Counted from the first letter of the stretch, positions 6,784 to 15,175 are shown. The stretch: 19,691 nucleotides of DNA from JAJNPS01 sp031426185 (GCA_031426185.1 JANPKV010000294.1:1-19691), one strand, 5' to 3'. Notes: generated by a model from the sequence alone, not told the origin. A program made the numbers and translations.

Positions 6784-9750
6784 CTAGGGCAAGGCTGCGT
6801 TGCACCGTGCGCAGGTGCCGGGATGCCTGTGGGTGCCGACATCCGGCAGCACCTTCCAGCAGCGCTGGCATTTCTCGCCCGGTGCCAGTTCAAAGACCAC
6901 GCCGACACCCGGCACTTCGGGCAGGCGAAACGCCTCGGCGGGGGCCGGGTCGGCGGTCAGACTGATGCCGCTGGTGATGCACAAATCGGCGAAATCGACC
7001 GATTTCAGCACCTTCAGTGCCTCGGCGCTTTCGACATGGACCACGGGTGCGGCTTCAAGGCTTGCCCCGATGACCTTGGCGGTCCGCTGGACCTCCAATG
7101 CGCCGGTGACCGCGCGGCGCACTTCGCGGATCGTCAGCCACTTTGCTGCCAACGCGTCGTCGCGCCATGCCACCGGCGTTTCCGGCATGTCGACCAGATG
7201 TACCGACGACGCCTCGCCGGGGAAACGTTCCAGCCAGACCTCTTCCATGGTGAAGACCAGGATCGGCGCCAGCCAGGTGGTCAGCCGGTGGAACAGGATG
7301 TCGAGCACCGTCCGCGCCGAGCGGCGCGTCAGACTGGTCGCCGCGTCGCAGTAAAGGCTGTCCTTGCGGATATCGAAATAGACCGCAGAAAGATCCGTGG
7401 TGGCAAAGGTGAACAGCTTGGTGAACACGCCCTGAAAGTCGTATCTGGCATAGCCCTCGCGGACCTCGGCATCCAGTTCCGCCAGACGGTGCAGGATGAA
7501 CCGCTCGCCCTCCGGCATGTCCTCTACCGGCACGCGTTCCGCATCGGTGAACCCGTCCAGATTGCCCAGAAGGAACCGCATCGTGTTGCGCAGCCGGCGG
7601 TAGCTGTCGGCCACGCCTTTCAGGATTTCGCGGCCGATCCGCAGGTCTTGCGTGTAGTCGCTTTGCGCCACCCAGAGCCGCAGGATATCCGCGCCATACT
7701 CGCCGATCACCTCTTGCGGGGCGGTCGTGTTGCCAAGCGATTTGGACATCTTCATGCCCTTTTCGTCCAGCGTGAAGCCGTGGGTCAGCACGCCCCGATA
7801 GGGTGCGCGCCCCTTGGTCCCACAGGCCTGGAGCATGCTGGAATGGAACCAGCCGCGATGCTGGTCGGTGCCTTCAAGGTACAGATCCGCAATGCCGTCC
7901 GCGCTGCCGTCAGGCCGGTCGCGCAAGACGAAGGCATGGGTGGACCCTGAATCGAACCACACGTCCAGGACGTCCGTGACTTGGTCATAAGCGGCCGGAT
8001 CAACGATGCCGGTCAGGACTTTGTCTTTGAAACCATCCGTGTACCAGACATCCGCGCTGTCCGCCTCGAAGGCTGCAAGGATGCGCGCGTTGACGTCCGC
8101 GTTGCGCAGCAGGTAATCGGGGTCGGTCGGCTTGGCGCCCTTTTTCACGAAAGCCGTCAAAGGAACGCCCCAGGCGCGCTGGCGCGACAGCACCCAGTCG
8201 GGGCGCGCCTCGATCATCGAGTGCAGGCGGTTGCGGCCCGTGGGCGGGGTCCATTCGACCAGCTGGTTGATCGAGTTCAGCGCGCGTGTGCGGATCGTGT
8301 CGCCATAGGTCGACATGCCGTCATCGAGCGGCTTGTCGATGGCGACGAACCATTGCGGCGTGTTGCGGTAGATCACCGGGGCCTTCGACCGCCACGAATG
8401 CGGGTAGCTGTGTTTCAGCTTGGCCTTGGCGAACAGCGCGCCGGAATAGGCCAGTTGCTTGATGACCGAGACGTTGGCCGGGCCTTCCTTGCCATCGGGC
8501 AGGATGATGTGCTGGCCGCCGAACAAGGGCAGGTCGGGGCGGTAACTGCCGTCGGGTTCGACGTTGTAGGTCATGGGCAAGCCGAACTTCAGGCCCATCT
8601 GATAGTCGTCATCGCCGTGGCTGGGGGCGGTGTGCACAAACCCTGTCCCCGCATCATCGGTGACATGGTCGCCGGGGAGCATGGGGACGTCATAGTCCCA
8701 CTCGCCATTGCTATCTGGAACATTCCGAAGCGGATGCCAAAGGACAACGAGACCAAACTCATCCGGGATAACGTTTCGAACTTTCGAGTAGGCAGTTACT
8801 CGACCGGCAGCGAACACGGCTTCCGCAAGCTTTTCGGCCACAACCACCTTCTCGCCGGGTTGCGCTGTGCTGTTCTCGCCGACAGCGTCAACCTTGTAGA
8901 TTGAATAGGAGATAGAAGGGTTAAACGCTACGGCGCGGTTTTGCGGAATTGTCCAAGGTGTGGTTGTCCAGATAACTACATTTGCACCAACAAGATCGGC
9001 AGCACGCTGCACCTCGTCCCCGTGCACCGCACGGTAATCCTTTTCATAGACGCCGTCCTTGCTTCCCCACACCGGAAACCGCGCCCAAACCTGATGGCTC
9101 GTATGGTCGTGATATTCCACCTCCGCCTCGGCCAGCGCGGTCTTTTCCACCGGGCTCCACATCACGGGCTTGGAGCCCTGATACAGGCTCCCGTTCATCA
9201 CGAACTTCATGAACTCGCCCGCGATCACCGCCTCGGCGTGGTAATCCATCGTCAGGTAGGGGTCGGCCCAGTTGCCGGTGACGCCCAGCCGCTTGAACTC
9301 CTCGCGCTGCACGTCGATCCAGCCCGCGGCAAAGGCGCGGCATTCGCGGCGGAAGTCCACCACGTCCACGTCGACCTTGTTCAGCCCCTTGGCGCGGTAC
9401 TGCTCCTCGATCTTCCATTCGATCGGCAGACCGTGGCAGTCCCAGCCCGGCACATAGCGCGCGTCGCGGCCCATCATCTGCTGGGAACGCACCACCATGT
9501 CCTTGAGCACCTTGTTCAGCGCGTGGCCGATATGAAGATGCCCATTGGCATAGGGCGGGCCGTCGTGGAGGACGAAGGGCGTGCGGCCGGTTTTCTCGCG
9601 CAGGCGGTCATAGACGCCGATCCGCTCCCACCGGGCCAGCCAGTCCGGCTCGCGCTGGGGCAAGCCCGCGCGCATCGGAAACTGGGTCTCGGGCAGGAAT
9701 ACCGTGTCGCGGTAGTCGGGGGCAGCCGTATCAGTCGTGTCGGAAGACAT
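6784..9750 (-). CDS. ileS: Isoleucyl-tRNA synthetase
   Basis: IleRS charges tRNA-Ile and edits misactivated valine. The 988-residue protein has the class I HIGH motif as HLHIGH at 71-76, a CP1 editing domain (about 200-400) with the Thr-rich TTTPWTIPQNRAV motif, the KMSKS loop at 667-671, an anticodon-binding domain, and a C-terminal zinc finger (Cys961, Cys964, Cys980, Cys983) typical of the bacterial type. The start is an ATG, but no good ribosome-binding site precedes it. Bases about 8703-9020 use codons (ACA, CCT, TCA, GTA, CGA, GTT) and a G+C (about 53% by hand count) unlike the rest of the gene; see findings. Stop TAG lies within the palindrome GCCCTAGGGC. Confidence 0.97.
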   Translation of the reverse strand: MSSDTTDTAAPDYRDTVFLPETQFPMRAGLPQREPDWLARWERIGVYDRLREKTGRTPFVLHDGPPYANGHLHIGHALNKVLKDMVVRSQQMMGRDARYVPGWDCHGLPIEWKIEEQYRAKGLNKVDVDVVDFRRECRAFAAGWIDVQREEFKRLGVTGNWADPYLTMDYHAEAVIAGEFMKFVMNGSLYQGSKPVMWSPVEKTALAEAEVEYHDHTSHQVWARFPVWGSKDGVYEKDYRAVHGDEVQRAADLVGANVVIWTTTPWTIPQNRAVAFNPSISYSIYKVDAVGENSTAQPGEKVVVAEKLAEAVFAAGRVTAYSKVRNVIPDEFGLVVLWHPLRNVPDSNGEWDYDVPMLPGDHVTDDAGTGFVHTAPSHGDDDYQMGLKFGLPMTYNVEPDGSYRPDLPLFGGQHIILPDGKEGPANVSVIKQLAYSGALFAKAKLKHSYPHSWRSKAPVIYRNTPQWFVAIDKPLDDGMSTYGDTIRTRALNSINQLVEWTPPTGRNRLHSMIEARPDWVLSRQRAWGVPLTAFVKKGAKPTDPDYLLRNADVNARILAAFEADSADVWYTDGFKDKVLTGIVDPAAYDQVTDVLDVWFDSGSTHAFVLRDRPDGSADGIADLYLEGTDQHRGWFHSSMLQACGTKGRAPYRGVLTHGFTLDEKGMKMSKSLGNTTAPQEVIGEYGADILRLWVAQSDYTQDLRIGREILKGVADSYRRLRNTMRFLLGNLDGFTDAERVPVEDMPEGERFILHRLAELDAEVREGYARYDFQGVFTKLFTFATTDLSAVYFDIRKDSLYCDAATSLTRRSARTVLDILFHRLTTWLAPILVFTMEEVWLERFPGEASSVHLVDMPETPVAWRDDALAAKWLTIREVRRAVTGALEVQRTAKVIGASLEAAPVVHVESAEALKVLKSVDFADLCITSGISLTADPAPAEAFRLPEVPGVGVVFELAPGEKCQRCWKVLPDVGTHRHPGTCARCNAALP

Positions 9751-9797
9751 GTGGGATCACTCGCGGAAAGGAAAGGAGATAGGCGTGCGGCATTCGT

Positions 9798-9824
9798 CCC
9801 GGCGGCTGGGGTCAGCCCGCCGGG
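9798..9824 (-). other. Strong GC hairpin in the ileS leader
   Basis: CCCGGCGGCTG (9798-9808) pairs with CAGCCCGCCGGG (9813-9824) with one bulged C and a GGGT loop on plus. It sits about 48 bases before the ileS start and about 120 bases after the DUF2339 stop. There is no U-tract in either direction. It could be the 3' end of the DUF2339 transcript or a leader structure for ileS. Confidence 0.45.
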
Positions 9825-9942
9825 CCTGTAATTCGACGCGAGATCAGCCCGTTCAACATGACCGGGGGTTATAGGCGCGCGGCGCGGGGCGGTAAAGGGG
9901 CCGAGTTGACCATCCCTGCGGCGAGGGCATATGTGGCCCCCC

Positions 9943-12685
9943 CTAGCGCCCGGCGCGCTGTCCGGCCCAGCGGTTCAGCCATGCAAGACCGGCCAGCGCC
10001 AGCCCCAAGCCCGCAAAGCTGGCCACGCGTGTCAGACCGGTCAGCCCGGCTGCGTCAAGAAAGAACACCTTGGCGACGGTCGCCGCGATGACCGCCATGC
10101 CGATCCGGCGCAAAAGGTCGGATGGGCGCGCGATGGACTGGTACAAAAGCGCAGCACCCACCACCATCATCGCGATGGTATAACTGTAAAGCTCTGGTTG
10201 CAGCACGCCCGGCGCGCCTAGCCAGTCGCCTTGCCAGAGCCTGCGGATCTCAAGCCCGGTATAAAGCACCAAAAGCGCCGCGCCCACGCTCAGGAATACC
10301 CTGCGCGCCCATGCTTCCACCCCGGCAAGTCTCCAGGATGCAAGCACAAGGATCAGCCCCGGAATGGCATAGGCCAGCATCAGGCTGTCCACCACAGGCG
10401 GACCGATGACGCGCGCCTGCGCATCGCCGACGCGTCCCACCAGCGGGTTGAAAAGGGTGGCCGATGTGGCCAATCCCAGACCCGCCAACACTCCCGCGAC
10501 TGCGGCCAGGACCTGACGCAGCCGTTGGAACGCCCCCCCCCAGCCGCGCGCGATAGGTCTGGACCAGCATCAACACCAGCCAAGGCATCGCGTTCAGCGT
10601 GGCCCCCCAATGGCTGGCGGTTTGCAACGCCATGCCGTCCTGGGTCAGCCATCGGGTGATCAGGACATTGGCAAGGATCGCGGCAAGGGCAAGTGCTGCG
10701 GATTCCAGCACACCCTTCGGCAGGTCCCGCGCCATCGGCGTCAGCAGCCACAAGGCCGCAATGCAGGCCGCGATGACCGCCCCAAACACAAGGATCACCT
10801 CGCCAAGGCCCGCCTCCATCGCCCAGAAAAGGCCGGGGTCCACCAACAGCCGGTAGCTGATCACTGCGACTGCGACCTGAATGAAGACCCCCATTTCGGG
10901 CAGCCGGTAGCGACGATCAAGCGCTGCCGCGACAACCAGCAGCACGCCAAGCGCCAAGGTCAGCGCGGTCTTGGTGGTCAGCACAAAGAGTGCCAGGGCA
11001 ATCAGCGACAGCGTCGACAAGGTGGCGGCGGCGATCCGGTGGTGATCCGCGCCATCCCGGCGGGCATAGGCCGCAGCAAGGGCAACCATTCCCGCTGCGA
11101 CCGCGATGATGTGCAGCGCCCAGGGAAAGGCCCCGAGAACTGGTGCAGGGTTCCAGAGAAGTTCGAAGATCGCGGCCGCCACAGGGGCCATCAGGACGGC
11201 GCCAAAGCCCTGCGCGCGGGCGTAGGGCCCGGGGCGGAACGAGGCCATGGCAAAGGCGGCACTGACCAGGGCCGCCATGCCCAGAAGCAGGCTGACCGTC
11301 ATCGGGGCCGACGACTCCGGGACACGGTCTGCAATCCGTTGCGCGGAAAATGCGGTGGCAAGCGACGGATAGGACGTGGCCTGCATCACCAGCCCGACGA
11401 GAAACGCGATTGCCGGTGCAAAGCCCAGGTCCTGCAATGCGGCCGCCCTGCCTGCCCATGTCAAAAGCGCCAGCGCCAGAACCGCCAGCGCACCAAAGCC
11501 GAGCATCGCGGCGTCTGACCCTTGGGTCGTCACCCACAATAGCCCAAGGCTTGATGCCAGCACTGCCCCGACCGCAAGGCGGACGGGAAAGCTTGGCCAT
11601 TCGGACGGCGGCGATCCCATCAGGCTTTGTGTGGGCGCAGCGCCGCCGTGATCGGGGACAAGCCGGCGCAGGGGCAATGTCAGCGCCAGGGTGGCCAGCA
11701 CGATGAGGCCAGCGACAAGGCCGGACAGACCCGCGCCCCCCAGATGAACAAGGGCCGTCCCGCCATATCCCAACACCAGTGCCAGCACGGACACCCATGC
11801 CCAGCGGCGGACAGAATCGACCGCAAGACCCAGCGCCGCGATCAGCGCAAAATAGGCATAAAGCCAGTCTCCGGCCTGCGACCCGCCAGCCACGACAAAG
11901 GGTGCCAGCGCCGCGCCGATCAGGCCGACGGCCACCAGCAGAGGGCCGTAGAACCAGCCCAGCGCGACGGCAAGAATGGCGGTCAGGACGTGGCCCGCAA
12001 AGGCCGCTTCCGGACCGATCAGACCATAAAGCTGGCGTGCGGCAAGGATGGCCGCAAAGATCGACACCAGCCCCGCGCCGGAAAAGACCGATGGCAGATG
12101 CACGGTCGAGGTCGCCCCCTCGTCGCCATGGCGTCGACGCAGCCACTCACCCGCAAAGATCAGTGCCGCGCCAAAGGCCATCGCCGCCAGCACGCGCAGG
12201 CCGGGCGGCAATAGACCGCGCTCCACCCCGTACTGGACGAAAAAGACCCCCGCCAAGGCCAGCGAGATCGCCGATACCGCGTACACCCAGTTGTCGCGCA
12301 ACCATCGCGTCAGATCGGCAAAACGGTCCCGCCGCATGACCAGGGGCTGGTTCTGGTCGATGGTCGCGGCTGGCTCGGGCGTGTCTGGCTCGGCCACATT
12401 CGGGGTCTGGGGGGCCATGCTGCCAGCGGGCGGCGTCGTCGCAGCCATCGGGCGCGGCGGTGGCGGCGGTGCTGCGCTGCGCAGTTCTTCGACGCTGATC
12501 CCATAGTCGGGCACTGCGGGCCGGGAGGCTGGCCCCGATGCCAGCCGTTCGTCGCGCAAGGTTTTCAAGGCAGTTTCCAGCGCGGCGATCCGCGCGTTCA
12601 ACCGCGACTGGCCGACCAGCAACACGATGATGAGAACCGGGATCGCCAGGATGACCAGCGCAACCACGATGCCAATGCCGACCAT
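9943..12685 (-). pseudogene. DUF2339 multi-membrane protein, frameshifted at a nine-G run
   Basis: A large DUF2339 family membrane protein of unknown function. From the ATG at 12683-12685 (AAGGGA upstream) the product has one N-terminal helix (about 3-25), a short coiled coil (QSRLNARIAALETAL), a Pro-rich linker, the family signature around RWLRDNWVYAVSAISLALAG, and then many membrane helices. Reading from the start, the hydrophobic frame ends abruptly at plus 10533-10541 (nine C, so nine G on the coding strand), after which it becomes low-quality sequence. The next frame continues at once with normal DUF2339 sequence (FQRLRQVLAAVAG and onward) to TAG at 9943. Eight G would restore one frame of about 913 residues, a usual length. 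It is either a real inactivating or phase-variable frameshift or a base-call error. An earlier ATG at 12785-12787 is less likely. Confidence 0.82.
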
Positions 12686-12932
12686 GTCCCGTTTCCCTTG
12701 ATCCCGCGACGCCCCAGCCATGGCACGTCGCAGCAGGCACACATAGCGCGATGGCAGAAACTTGGCCAAGCCGTGGCAAAAGCGCACCGGACGGCACGGG
12801 TGGCACCCCAGCGCAACACTGCGGCCCGGGCCTCGCTGCGTTGCGGGGGCGCCCGGGGGCGAACCACACGTCGCGCTGGACGCGACTTGTCATGCGGCCT
12901 AGGTCTTATCGGGTACAGAGGCGAGGACGACC
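12686..12932. promoter_or_regulatory. Divergent intergenic region, DUF2339 / DUF2237
   Basis: These 247 bases separate two divergent starts and should hold both promoters. I see the DUF2339 ribosome-binding site (AAGGGA on minus) and GAGG before the DUF2237 ATG, and a TTGTCA at about 12885 that could be a -35 for the plus gene, but no matching -10. No convincing small gene or RNA is visible. Confidence 0.35.
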
Positions 12933-13301
12933 ATGAAGGTACCATCCATAAATGTCCTGGGCGGCCCGCTGGAGGTTTGCTCCGCAGCGCCCGTCACAGG
13001 CTTTTTCCGCAACGGCTGTTGCGACACCGGGCCGATGGACAGCGGTCAGCACACCGTTTGCGCCACCATGACGGCCGAGTTTCTGGCGCTGTCCAAATAC
13101 CTGGGCAACGACCTCAGCACTCCGCGTCCGGAATACGGCTTTCAGGGGCTGAAGCCTGGCGATCAATGGTGCCTGTGCGCCGCGCGGTTCCTGCAGGCGC
13201 ATCACGAAGGTGCGGCGCCGCGCGTCCGACTGCAGGCCACGCATCAGCGCGCCCTGGACGTGGTGCCGCTGGCGGTGTTGCAGGAAAATGCCGCCGACTA
13301 G
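12933..13301 (+). CDS. DUF2237 family protein
   Basis: A 122-residue soluble protein of the DUF2237 family, widespread and of unknown function. The family signature is intact: NVLGGPLEVC at 7-16, TGFFRNGCCDTGP at 22-34, HTVCA at 40-44, GNDLSTPRPEYGFQGLKPGD at 58-77 and WCLCAARF at 79-86. Six conserved cysteines (16, 29, 30, 43, 80, 82) suggest a metal or redox role, but this is not demonstrated. Length matches the family. GAGGACGACC precedes the ATG. Its TAG stop shares the CTAG at 13298-13301 with the convergent LuxR-type gene. Confidence 0.88.
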   Translation: MKVPSINVLGGPLEVCSAAPVTGFFRNGCCDTGPMDSGQHTVCATMTAEFLALSKYLGNDLSTPRPEYGFQGLKPGDQWCLCAARFLQAHHEGAAPRVRLQATHQRALDVVPLAVLQENAAD

Positions 13302-13852
13302 GTCTTTGACGTCGTCTGGGCGGTCAGCGGCGCGGCAGGCGGGTCCACCGCAGCCGCAGACCGAACGGCGCCGTCGTCGCGCATCAGGTCGTCGATGAAC
13401 AGGCTGAGGAGTTGCGGGCGTCCCGTGACACCCGCCTTTCGGTAAATTGCGTTGGTTTGTGCCTTGACAGTGCCCTCGCTGGTCTTGCGCAGCGTGCTGA
13501 TTTCGGCGGTGGACATGCCTTTGATCGCAAAAAGCGCCACATCCCGTTCGGCGGCGGTCAGCCCCCATTCTGCAAAGCGTTCTTCCAGGAGGTCAAGGAA
13601 CGCCCCCGACGCGCGGCGCAGTCGTTCCTCGGCGACATTGCGGTCGCGGTAGGCGGCGCGCAGGGCGGCGGCGGCAAAGATCAGCCCGATCACAAGCCCG
13701 ACTGCCGCGCCAAGCTCGATCAACTCGCGCGATTCCCAACTGATCGGCGTGGTGCGAAATCCAAGATAGGACGACATGATGTCGGATACAAAAAACACTG
13801 CACAGAGCGCCTGGATCACCAGGACGACAAAGACAATTCCGCGGCGCCTCAC
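13298..13852 (-). CDS. Membrane-anchored LuxR-type HTH regulator
   Basis: A 184-residue one-component regulator. Residues about 5-28 and 45-67 are hydrophobic helices separated by a short loop (GFRTTPISWESRE), probably exposed to the periplasm. A charged linker follows (AAYRDRNVAEERLRR), then a LuxR/GerE helix-turn-helix at about 98-155 (GLTAAERDVALFAIKGMSTAEIS, given here only as the start of the domain at 98). The C-terminus is an Ala/Pro-rich tail. There is no receiver or ligand-binding domain, so the membrane part is the likely sensor. The start is GTG at 13850-13852 with AAAGG upstream. It lies 27 bases after the first Asp-rich gene on the same strand, and probably controls that pair. 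The target is inferred from position only. Confidence 0.8.
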   Translation of the reverse strand: MRRRGIVFVVLVIQALCAVFFVSDIMSSYLGFRTTPISWESRELIELGAAVGLVIGLIFAAAALRAAYRDRNVAEERLRRASGAFLDLLEERFAEWGLTAAERDVALFAIKGMSTAEISTLRKTSEGTVKAQTNAIYRKAGVTGRPQLLSLFIDDLMRDDGAVRSAAAVDPPAAPLTAQTTSKT

Positions 13853-13879
13853 GCAACCCGGCCTTTGCTTGCAGCCGGA

Positions 13880-14323
13880 TCAGTCGTCATCGCCGTCCCC
13901 GCCGCCGCTGTCGCTGCCACCGCTACCAGAACCAGAATTGTCGTCGCCGTCGTCGTTTTCGTCATCTTCGTCATCGTCTTCACGGTCGTCATCGTCATCA
14001 TCGTCATCGTCATCGTCATCGTCGTCACGGTCGTCATCGTCGTCATCGCTCAATATCGACGACTGCCCGGACCTGCCGCCGCTGATCCACAGGTCGCGCA
14101 GGATCTCACCGGTCCGCGGATTCAGGATGATTTCGCGTTCCCCATCGGCATTCCGCGCCAGGATGCGGACACGGCCCAGCAGGGTACGGGCTATGGATTC
14201 GATCTCATAGCCTTGCCGCGTCAGCCGGCCTTCGATCTCGGATGCGAAATCGCGTGCCCAGGCGGGGCCGGTCAGGGCAGTGCCCACGACGAGTCCGATC
14301 ACAAGCTTGCGCCGGGTCAACAT
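13880..14323 (-). CDS. Exported PepSY-like protein with polyaspartate tail (paralogue 1)
   Basis: A 147-residue protein with three parts. Residues 1-23 are a signal peptide ending AWA; the Arg-Arg in TRRKLVIG is loosely Tat-like. Residues about 26-78 form a small PepSY-like domain (RLTRQGYEIESI, then IILNPRTGEIL). Residues 93-147 are almost all acidic: I count 34 Asp and 3 Glu in 55, including runs of six and fourteen Asp, ending in a Gly/Ser/Asp stretch. Such a tail must be disordered and should bind divalent cations. AAAGGAGG lies eleven bases before the ATG. It is a diverged paralogue of the next gene upstream and probably co-transcribed with the LuxR-type gene. Role unknown; cation buffering or surface adhesion are guesses. 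Confidence 0.82.
   Translation of the reverse strand: MLTRRKLVIGLVVGTALTGPAWARDFASEIEGRLTRQGYEIESIARTLLGRVRILARNADGEREIILNPRTGEILRDLWISGGRSGQSSILSDDDDDDRDDDDDDDDDDDDDDREDDDEDDENDDGDDNSGSGSGGSDSGGGDGDDD
13940..14050 (-). repeat. Trinucleotide (GAC/GAT)n tract coding polyAsp, paralogue 1
   Basis: The coding strand is an almost unbroken run of GAC and GAT codons, with a GTCATC hexamer repeated several times on plus. Such tracts expand and contract by slippage in multiples of three, which would keep the frame. Confidence 0.75.
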
Positions 14324-14360
14324 GATGCAGGCATCCTCCTTTTAGGGCAGCATAGCGAAA

Positions 14361-14391
14361 GCCCGGACCCCGGCAAGCCTGGGGTCCGGGC
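14361..14391 (-). terminator. Long perfect hairpin between the two Asp-rich genes
   Basis: GCCCGGACCCC (14361-14371) and GGGGTCCGGGC (14381-14391) are exact complements with a nine-base loop that can itself pair. On minus it is followed by TTTCGC, only a short T-run. It lies about 22 bases after the stop of paralogue 2 and about 38 before paralogue 1, so it probably terminates or attenuates transcription from paralogue 2. Confidence 0.65.
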
Positions 14392-14412
14392 CGGTCTCAC
14401 GTGGCCAATAGA

Positions 14413-14931
14413 CTAGTCGTCCGACGAGTCGTCGCTGTCGTCGTCGCTGTCATCGCTGTCATCGTCATCACTGTCACTGTCATCATCGTCGTCATGGTCG
14501 TCGTCATCGTCGTCATGACCGCTGTTGTCATCGTCCTCATCATCGCGACCGCTGCTGTCATCATCTTCATCGTCATCATCGCTGTCGTCGTCGTTGTCGT
14601 CATCGCTGTCGTCGTCGTCATCGGAATCTTCGAAGTCGCGATTGACGTCCTCGATCTCCACGCCACGGCGCCCGACATAATCGTCGTCGGCCGCTTCGGT
14701 TTCGCGCTTCAGCTCTTTGCCGGTTACGTTGTCGTAGATGATTTCGAGCTTCGTCGTGCCCTTCACGGCCTCCAGCTTTGTTTGCGTCGGCCCGACCTTG
14801 ATCTCCACATAGGTGTAGCCGTCGGCAATGAAGCCGTCTGCCAGCCCTTGTGTGTCGATGGCAGCAAAGGCCATGTTTGCGCACAGCGCCGCTGTCGCTG
14901 TGAACATCAACAGTTTGCTTCTGATTCTCAT
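14413..14931 (-). CDS. Exported PepSY-like protein with Asp/Ser-rich tail (paralogue 2)
   Basis: A 172-residue protein. Residues 1-23 are a Sec signal peptide (MRIRSKLLMF to AFA). Residues about 28-75 are a PepSY-like domain that lines up with paralogue 1 (FIADGYTYVEI with RLTRQGYEIES; LEIIYDNVTGKEL with EIILNPRTGEIL). After a short charged linker, residues 101-172 are mainly Asp with Ser, like the DSD repeats of dentin phosphoprotein, with GRDDEDDDNSG and GHDDDDDDHDD interruptions. I chose the ATG at 14929-14931 because AAAGGA lies seven bases upstream and the signal peptide begins there; an earlier start at 14985 adds 18 residues before it. Strongly acidic, exported and likely cation-binding. 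Function unknown. Confidence 0.82.
   Translation of the reverse strand: MRIRSKLLMFTATAALCANMAFAAIDTQGLADGFIADGYTYVEIKVGPTQTKLEAVKGTTKLEIIYDNVTGKELKRETEAADDDYVGRRGVEIEDVNRDFEDSDDDDDSDDDNDDDSDDDDEDDDSSGRDDEDDDNSGHDDDDDDHDDDDDSDSDDDDSDDSDDDSDDSSDD
14415..14632 (-). repeat. Trinucleotide-rich tract coding the Asp/Ser tail, paralogue 2
   Basis: About 215 bases made almost wholly of GAC, GAT and AGC/TCG-type codons. On plus it reads as repeats of TCGTCATCG, giving a spurious Val/Ile-rich frame on that strand. Confidence 0.75.
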
Positions 14932-15123
14932 CTGGTATCCTTTCGGCGTGATTTGAAAGTGGTGCGTTGATCCGGCCGAGAGCACCGGCCGAGTTCCGGG
15001 AACACCTCAACCAATGAGCGAATCAGCGTGCCGATAAATTGGCCTGGGGTTTAATTGCCGCCTCTAGGCCCGCAGTTTGCGGCGCTAAACCAAAGTTTAG
15101 GCCTGCCCCTCGCCGCAAAAGAA
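14932..15123 (-). promoter_or_regulatory. Upstream region of paralogue 2 with GGTTTA repeats
   Basis: About 190 non-coding bases between the Asp-rich gene and the trpB terminator. They hold GGTTTAA at 15048-15054 and an inverted pair CTAAAC-CAAA-GTTTAG at 15085-15100, plus GGCCT/AGGCC copies at 15041, 15066 and 15099. The arrangement suggests binding sites for a regulator, perhaps the nearby LuxR-type protein; this is not shown. Confidence 0.4.
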
Positions 15124-15149
15124 AGCCCCCGACCTTGCGGGCGGGGGCT
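15124..15149 (-). terminator. Rho-independent terminator of trpB
   Basis: On minus, AGCCCCCG pairs with CGGGGGCT across a ten-base loop and is followed by TTCTTTTG. It lies 26 bases after the trpB stop. This is a classic intrinsic terminator. Confidence 0.88.
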
Positions 15150-15175
15150 GTCATTTCCGAAATACGCGGGTCAGG

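Noticed and set aside
6781..6790. GCCCTAGGGC palindrome as a terminator of ileS
   Set aside because: A ten-base palindrome with no loop and no T-run cannot form an intrinsic terminator.
7981..8904. A 307-codon open frame on plus, antisense to ileS
   Set aside because: Shadow of a highly conserved synthetase; the low-G+C patch in it is explained better by mosaic ileS.
13984..14048. CRISPR-like or satellite repeat in the TCGTCA tract
   Set aside because: It is a coding trinucleotide repeat without spacers.
14401..14970. Val/Ile-rich plus-strand frame that looks like a membrane protein
   Set aside because: It is the complement of Asp codons (GTC/ATC from GAC/GAT) in the acidic tail; no start signals or family.
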